Below, piece by piece: positions 59,701-64,000 of a DNA stretch of 64,000 nt. The notes beneath the pieces were generated by a model. It saw nothing but the letters and a program-made list of their open reading frames with translations. It was not told where the DNA came from and did no database searches. Source of the DNA: Anopheles merus. Taxonomy: Eukaryota; Arthropoda; Insecta; Diptera; Culicidae. Where the stretch lies: positions 40,035,255-40,099,254 of the forward strand of contig NC_054083.1 in NCBI RefSeq assembly GCF_017562075.2, given 5' to 3'. The first letter of the stretch is position 1. The number at the start of each line of letters is the position of its first letter. The position numbers were made by a program, and so were the translations under genes.

Positions 59701-62382
59701 TGCTTCTCCCCATTGGCAAACCAATGTCAGCTTCACAGTGCTGAAGGGGGTGTTGTCAAATGAAATGTCGAATGAAAGCCCTTTTCCTAACATCATTCGA
59801 AAGCCATTTTCACTCCCAAAATCGATCTTAATTCGGTTCTAAGCGATTGCAATGGACACAGAGGAGAAAAAAAGGCAAATTCCACAGCAAAGCAACCCTC
59901 TATTTCCCTTGCGTCCCATAGCGAAACCAGCACCGGGCACAAAAGGGTCACCCCCGATAGCCCCGAGCGAGGAGGCCGAGGCTGAAAAGTGCCCACAGAT
60001 GCCGCCATCACCATTAACAGGGACGACAAACAACAAACCGCACACTCGGCACTAACATTGCACCATTGTTTTTGAGCCGCGGGGGGGAACGGGAAAAAGG
60101 GGAAGGGACAACATTTTATGCTCTCTTGCTGCGGGTCTGTGGGTGGATGGCTGAGGCAATACGGCCGAACGATTTATTACGGTTTTTATTTCGTTTTAAT
60201 CGTAGCAAACAATCGAAAGGCTGCGAGGATCAGGTGGTTTTCCACTGCGGCTTACCGGGCGGGCTTAAGGGCTCTCTCTCTCTCTCCACCCTTCGTTCTC
60301 ATTCGCCTGAGACATGTACACATTGTTGGCGTAAATGACCCAACATAAACAGTCCCCCCGCCGGCTGGCGGTTTTCCTTCCCCCAAAACCCTTCGCGCCC
60401 TACACGATGATTCGATTCAATGCGCTCTCGAGTATGTCACCCGTTGGACTCCTCTCCACGCGGACTCCTCCACCGGCCCAGAGGTTCGATTGTGATTTGA
60501 ATCGCGTTTGAATCGCGCAGCACTCCACTCCGCTTAGCGGTGCGACCGCACAACACCGAAGAAAGGTAATAGTTGTTGACGACGCTGTGCAGAACTTGTT
60601 GTCGTGCGGTGGTACACCCCATTGTCACACAGGCCTAGAGATGCGGGGCGAGGGCCACATTACGCAATCGCAAAGTAGCGTGTGGCGTGTGGCTCACTTA
60701 CAGCAGCACCACAATGCAGGACAATTTTTGAGCCTTGTTTGTGAGGCCGATTGCAGCGGCAAGTAGTGCTTTCCTTTTTTGCAAAACCCCACAATTGGAA
60801 CACACACAATGTGCGACAAACTAGGGCAGCAGCAGCAGCTGCACGGCAAATTCCACGTGTCACGGGGTTTATGATGGTAACACGGTATTAATGGGCTACC
60901 CTACTAGCAATTGGAGTCGGTTGCCTTCAGTAGATAGTGCAAGATGGGTGTGCAATCTTATCGCGCCTGGTGATATGAATCGATTGTTACGTATTGGAGG
61001 CTGTTTGCAGAACACATTGTTCCAACATGATTGATGCTTTTATAAATAAGTAAATATAGAAAATTACATAAAAAATACTTCCCAACTCGAAGAATAGCAG
61101 CTATAAAGCTATAAAAGTGTTTGAAAATGGTCATGGCTCCATGAAGCACCTGTATTTAGTTTATTTGACCTTACCCACCGATCGCCTTGCCTTGCAAGAT
61201 TGATATACGACTCCGATTTTCATCAAAACTCCAACTCCAACTCGCACCGTAGGCTTTGGTTGTTTGTCTCTCACTCTCTCACCCAAGAAAAATCCATTAC
61301 CCACAAAGCCACCCCACACAGCAGAGAGCTAATTGGTGCACAATCAGGTGCAATTGATTTCAAATACAATGTTAACGCCGTTTCCCACAAAACAATAAAC
61401 TCTGTCGGTATTTTTTTTTGTTACTACTATTCTTCGCCTGCTCATAACCGTCTCGGGGCCCCCAATTATGGCCCACAACGAGCTGGTGGTGGGAAATGAT
61501 ATGGGAAGCATTATACAATTACAAAACCGCGTACGCAATCGCAACATTTCCGTGCGATGCACAAGTGGATTAGATTACGCATGGCCCAACGCAACGAGGG
61601 CCAAAGGCGAAAACCAGCACCACCAAATCACCAAAAATCTCATGATGCTCACGCGAGCCCTATCTGGTTCCGCCCACGAAAAAGGGGGGGGGGGCAAGAA
61701 AATAAGTTTTTCCACCACTTTCCACGTTATGAAATTGAACACGGCACCAACCTGTAACCGGAAAAGACCGGCCAATAATCGCTATGACTTTTAGGCTTTG
61801 GCCCTTAACCGCCTGCCCGCTCTGCGCACGGAAAAGACGAGACGGGATTTTTGTGTTTAATCATACTTTTTGCATCACATCAGTTACCCGCCCAGGGGTG
61901 GAAATGGAGGGCAAAAAAGAAACGCTTGTCACACTCGAACGCAATGTCGTAGACAATATACAATCGCACAGCGCGATGAGCAATTTCAGCTGGCATGTCA
62001 CACTATCGTTATGCTCACTCGGTTACTCGGTCATTCTCACCCAGGTCCATGCGCAACTGTTGTGCGTGCGGCTCGAGCCACAGCCAATCCTGGGCGAAAA
62101 CCGAATCGCGCACTACCGCGTGTGTACCTGTAGAAGGGATAACCTTATGCAAACGGCACGGAACTGTCCCCCGATACGGGCTGCGGTAGAGAGCCCCGCT
62201 ACAGCACCACCGATGCCGTTTTGATCGAGTGGCTAGACAAAAGTCAATATTAGCATTCATTTCAAACGGTTGTTAAGCACGCGGAATGTTAGTGTGTGGA
62301 AAATGCGACCCGACAAGCCGTGACGAGCGCGTTGCAGTGCAGGGATTTGTGCTGTGGCAGTGCGCCTACACACGCTTGTACA
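56739..62382. other. Non-coding stretch
   Basis: A possible plus-strand terminal exon (57175-57331) is discussed in the findings. Frames of 135 to 160 codons at 58178, 59131 and 61784 have no supporting start or splice context. A G11 run lies at 61684-61694 and a (GT)7 tract at about 59127-59140. Confidence 0.45.
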
Positions 62383-62680
62383 ATGAAAAAGTGTATAATT
62401 GTGCTCGTAAGTTTCGATTTCTGTTTGTGTAGAGCACGCCCAAAGGAAACGCTATAATTCATTCCTAACAGTGTCTATGGTGTGCTACGAAAAGAGACTA
62501 TTAAAGCCACGGTGGAGCTTTATCTTAAACGATTTCCTGCCATTAAAATGTCCTTTACTTCTACTGCCACCTAAACAGGCACACACACTCACAAACTTCC
62601 CTCTTGAAAACGATAAGAGGAGATCGGTGGAAAAACAAATCAATTTAATTACATCACAACAGGCACACAGGGAAACATAG
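62383..62680 (+). CDS. Speculative two-exon small secreted peptide
   Basis: ATG at 62383 opens eight codons, MKKCIIVL, ending at a consensus donor GTAAGT (62407). A tiny first exon that cuts the signal peptide is common in insect cuticle and other secreted-protein genes. The first good acceptor in phase (CACCTAAACAG, ending 62578) would join 62579-62680 and yield a 41-residue peptide ending QQAHRET. The intron would be 172 bp. The hydrophobic core of the joined product is short for a signal peptide, so the true second exon may lie beyond the window. No family is recognised. Confidence 0.15.
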
Positions 62681-63547
62681 CGCCGGAGTGCTGACATTTG
62701 TCTTCCCTCGTTTGCTAATTAATGTTCTCCCTCACGGGGCGCCTTTCTCCGTTCACCGACGACGCCCTAACAAAGATTTTTCGGAGCTGTAGTAGGTTTT
62801 GGCAGATTAGAGTGGCCCCCTTCGCACTAATACCTGACTTTAGCCTCTGACTCTTGAGCTCGAAAAGGAAACAAAAAACTCAATAAAAAACAACTTAGCA
62901 AAGAAATCCCGACCACCCGCGGTGTGTGTGTGTGTTGTGCATTGATCTGGCACATAATTTTCCAACTGCGTCCCTCGCAGGAGAGGAAGGAGCAGAAAAA
63001 ACGCGATCGGCCATTCCATTATGAGCTCCCGCATTTTAATTTGTCAAACAAAAAATCTGGAATAGGAGCAGCAACAACAGCACTGGCAACAAAATCATTA
63101 ATACACTCTCTCCACGGGAAAGATTACCGCAGTCAACGTTCCCCCGTCGTTTGAATAGGAGAGCTTTTTAAATAAATTATTTATTTACGAGTGCTGTGCC
63201 CACCGTTCTTTGGCCCAACCATCGCCTGCCGCACGGGGACGCGTGTTGGAGCGACGTTCAGGTGGTTTATTTCTTGTAAATTTCACTCACCGTATAAATC
63301 TTCCATTCCCCAGGGACAACAGCTACGTCCTTGTGCGTGTGTGTGTGTTTCTGTGCATAGTGTGATGGATTGTGCTTGAATTTTAATTAAAGTTAACTCC
63401 CTGAGACAATGATTTGTAGTCGTTCATGCAAAGGGACACACAATCTCACCAGCCGAAAGTAGCCGAAAGTAGCGAAATAAATCCCCTCCGGAGTGACCTT
63501 CGGATGATGCTGATGCAATACACGATCATCAGGACAGGAGGCGAAAA
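62681..63547. other. Non-coding stretch before the TG array
   Basis: No gene is seen. A short tandem of AGCCGAAAGT, two copies plus a partial third, lies at 63451-63477. GT tracts lie near 62925 and 63338. Confidence 0.6.

Positions 63548-64000
<453 letters not shown>

Overview
The window looks like nuclear DNA from a mosquito, most likely an Anopheles-type dipteran. The reasons are: introns of 79 and 73 bp with canonical GT/AG ends in the one clear gene; very frequent short CA/GT tracts and CAG/CTG runs; GC-balanced sequence broken by AT-rich islands; and a tRNA-derived SINE with intact Pol III boxes, a GAA-type tail and a 13-bp target-site duplication. There are no operons, Shine-Dalgarno sites, rRNA genes, CRISPR arrays or prophage genes.

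The window is gene-poor. The one complete gene I can reconstruct is a three-exon, plus-strand gene at 13044-13711. It encodes a 171-residue protein with four predicted membrane spans that I do not recognise by family. The second supported gene part is a plus-strand first coding exon at 35033-35141. It encodes a signal peptide and ends at a strong GTGAGC donor in phase 1, behind an apparent long 5' leader. Its next exons were not found, so the 29 kb to the right edge may be a very long first intron plus intergenic DNA. Weaker exon-like reading frames bounded by splice-site-like sequences lie at 39931-40287 (minus), 56475-56738 (minus) and 62383-62680 (plus). These are hypotheses only.

Layout: 1-13 kb is non-coding sequence with GA, CTG, CA and CAG tracts, a diverged Pol III promoter-like head near 6.9 kb and an AT-rich island at 9.2-10.2 kb that may hold a decayed gene. 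At 13-14.2 kb are the four-span gene, its 3' region with a GGTTACC cluster, and a six-copy 14-bp minisatellite. From 14 to 34.5 kb is non-coding sequence with two notable hairpins, a (CA)42 tract and the SINE. From 34.5 to 40 kb are the leader, the signal-peptide exon and its intron, including a long reading frame of doubtful meaning. From 40 to 64 kb is non-coding sequence with a TAAT/octamer-rich stretch at 45.7-46.6 kb that resembles a developmental enhancer. The window ends in an extraordinary uninterrupted (TG)156 microsatellite.

I found no evidence for a new multi-gene system. The most useful items to check are the signal-peptide exon and its missing partner exons, the unassigned four-span protein, the SINE and its insertion polymorphism, the perfect 12-bp hairpin at 19.0 kb, and the giant TG array.
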